Below the pieces are notes generated by a model that saw only the letters and a program-made list of their open reading frames with translations, had not been told where the DNA came from and ran no database searches. The translations under genes were made by a program, and so were the position numbers. From Chitinophaga pinensis (lineage in GTDB: Bacteria > Bacteroidota > Bacteroidia > Chitinophagales > CAMDFR01), in contig CAMDFR010000005.1 in the NCBI GenBank assembly GCA_945897725.1, positions 62,001-126,000 on the forward strand: 64,000 nt of DNA, read 5' to 3'. Every line of letters begins with the position of its first letter. Positions within the stretch are counted from its first letter, which is position 1. Positions 63,351 to 64,000 of this stretch are shown one piece after another.

Positions 63351-64000
63351 ATGACAAAAAGTAGAATAGCAGTATTAACAGGCGGATATAGTGCAGAAGC
63401 CAATATCTCCTACAAAAGTGCCGCCACCGTAATCAATCATTTAGATAAAAATTTGTTCGACACTTATCTCATCGACATCTCCTCCAATAGATGGGCCTAT
63501 ATCGATGATGAAAAACAAGCATTCATCATAGACAAGAACGACTTTAGCTTCACAAAAAACAATCAAAAGACGCAATTTGATTTAGTGTTTTTCGCATTGC
63601 ATGGCACCCCAGCTGAAGATGGCAAAATTCAAGGCTATTTTGATATGCTAGGCATCAAATATTGTGGCACCAATATGATGGAGATGGCATTGAGTTTTGA
63701 TAAAGCAGCGACAAAAAAATATTTAAAAAGCAGCAATATTCTAATGGCAGATAGCTTCTTGTATTATAAGACGGAGCAGACTTCCCACATTGTGGACCAT
63801 ATTTCCAAGCACCTCAGCATGCCTGTTTTTGTGAAACCAAACAAAAATGGTTCTAGCTATGGCGTCACCAAAGTGAGCAAAGTAGAAGAGCTAGAAGCGG
63901 CTGTGGTCAATGGCTTCGAATTCGACGACGAACTGATTGTAGAGGCCTTCATATCTGGGAGAGAAATGACTTGTGGGGTCTATCAATTGAATGGAGTGCT
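63351..64000 (+). CDS. ddl: D-alanine--D-alanine ligase (3' end outside window)
   Basis: Cytosolic ATP-grasp enzyme joining two D-alanines for peptidoglycan precursors. About 216 residues are visible from ATG 63351: RIAVLTGGYSAEANISYKSA (N-terminal domain), DLVFFALHGTPAEDGKIQGY, LDMLGIKYCGTN region with ALSFDKAATKKYL, and the ATP-binding MPVFVKPNKNGSSYGVTKV, then VEAFISGREMTCGVYQL. The window ends before the Mg-binding and omega-loop part; the family runs to about 325-350 residues. No frameshift so far. Confidence 0.95.
   Translation, partial: MTKSRIAVLTGGYSAEANISYKSAATVINHLDKNLFDTYLIDISSNRWAYIDDEKQAFIIDKNDFSFTKNNQKTQFDLVFFALHGTPAEDGKIQGYFDMLGIKYCGTNMMEMALSFDKAATKKYLKSSNILMADSFLYYKTEQTSHIVDHISKHLSMPVFVKPNKNGSSYGVTKVSKVEELEAAVVNGFEFDDELIVEAFISGREMTCGVYQLNGV

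Overview
This is a low-GC chromosomal window from a Bacteroidota bacterium, most likely of the Chitinophagia/Saprospiria/Sphingobacteriia kind. Four things point there. At least eight proteins end in type IX secretion (T9SS) sorting domains, of both type A and type B. A PorU2/PorV2-type gene pair is present. Two candidate promoters have the phylum's -33 TTTG / -7 TAnnTTTG form with exactly 19 nt spacing. Several gene families are largely Bacteroidota-specific (LuxC-type acyl-CoA reductase, DUF4294, collagen-like DUF1566 protein). No rRNA, tRNA, CRISPR array, prophage or intact insertion sequence was recognised.

Layout. 1-7.3 kb holds a truncated lon, comEC, a fused two-domain peptide ABC ATPase and a CMP-sugar synthetase (neuA-like). 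7.5-11.2 kb holds secreted proteins: a peptidylarginine/agmatine-deiminase-fold enzyme with a T9SS tail, a broken small gene, and a collagen-like protein paired with a small T9SS protein. 11.2-13.1 kb is repeat-rich and gene-poor, with only DUF3817 and VOC genes. 13.1-22.4 kb is a co-directional glycan locus: two dehydrogenases, a GH57/NodB-like barrel, a nucleotide-sugar epimerase, two methyltransferases, a GT8-like transferase, an FdtA-like ketoisomerase and a DegT-type aminotransferase. A queuosine-precursor transporter follows 12 bp later. 23.4-25.1 kb has an ERG4/ERG24-type sterol reductase homologue and a Spo0M-like protein. 25.5-32.4 kb carries the PorU2/PorV2 pair. 32.5-46.2 kb has tyrS and two tandem giant PKD-rich T9SS adhesins. 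46.3-54.4 kb is mostly housekeeping: purL, a flippase, nth, an alpha/beta hydrolase lacking its nucleophile, DUF4294, DUF1571 and an Mpo1-like gene. 54.5-59.9 kb is a run of four secreted T9SS proteins, three of them paralogues. 60.1-64 kb has a YcxB-like gene, der, an acyl-CoA reductase and the start of ddl.

How the genes work together. Much of the window concerns the cell surface. Cargo proteins exit through the T9SS, PorU2/PorV2 probably process or anchor a subset, and the glycan locus plus flippase make an amino-sugar-containing polysaccharide or protein glycan. T9SS type A cargo is normally attached to A-LPS, so glycan and secretion genes may be functionally linked; that link is inference.

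Most interesting signals. (1) A family of five dispersed intergenic elements of 80-105 nt shares a 5' GGGCGTGCCC-like box, two hairpins whose stems vary in sequence but keep pairing, and a 3' TGCTATCnCTCACGCGG-like box. (2) The two giant adhesins are co-linear except for copy number (2 versus 3) of an exact 729-nt unit. (3) Two further families of short palindromes cluster at 11.4-12.4 kb and 16.6-16.9 kb.
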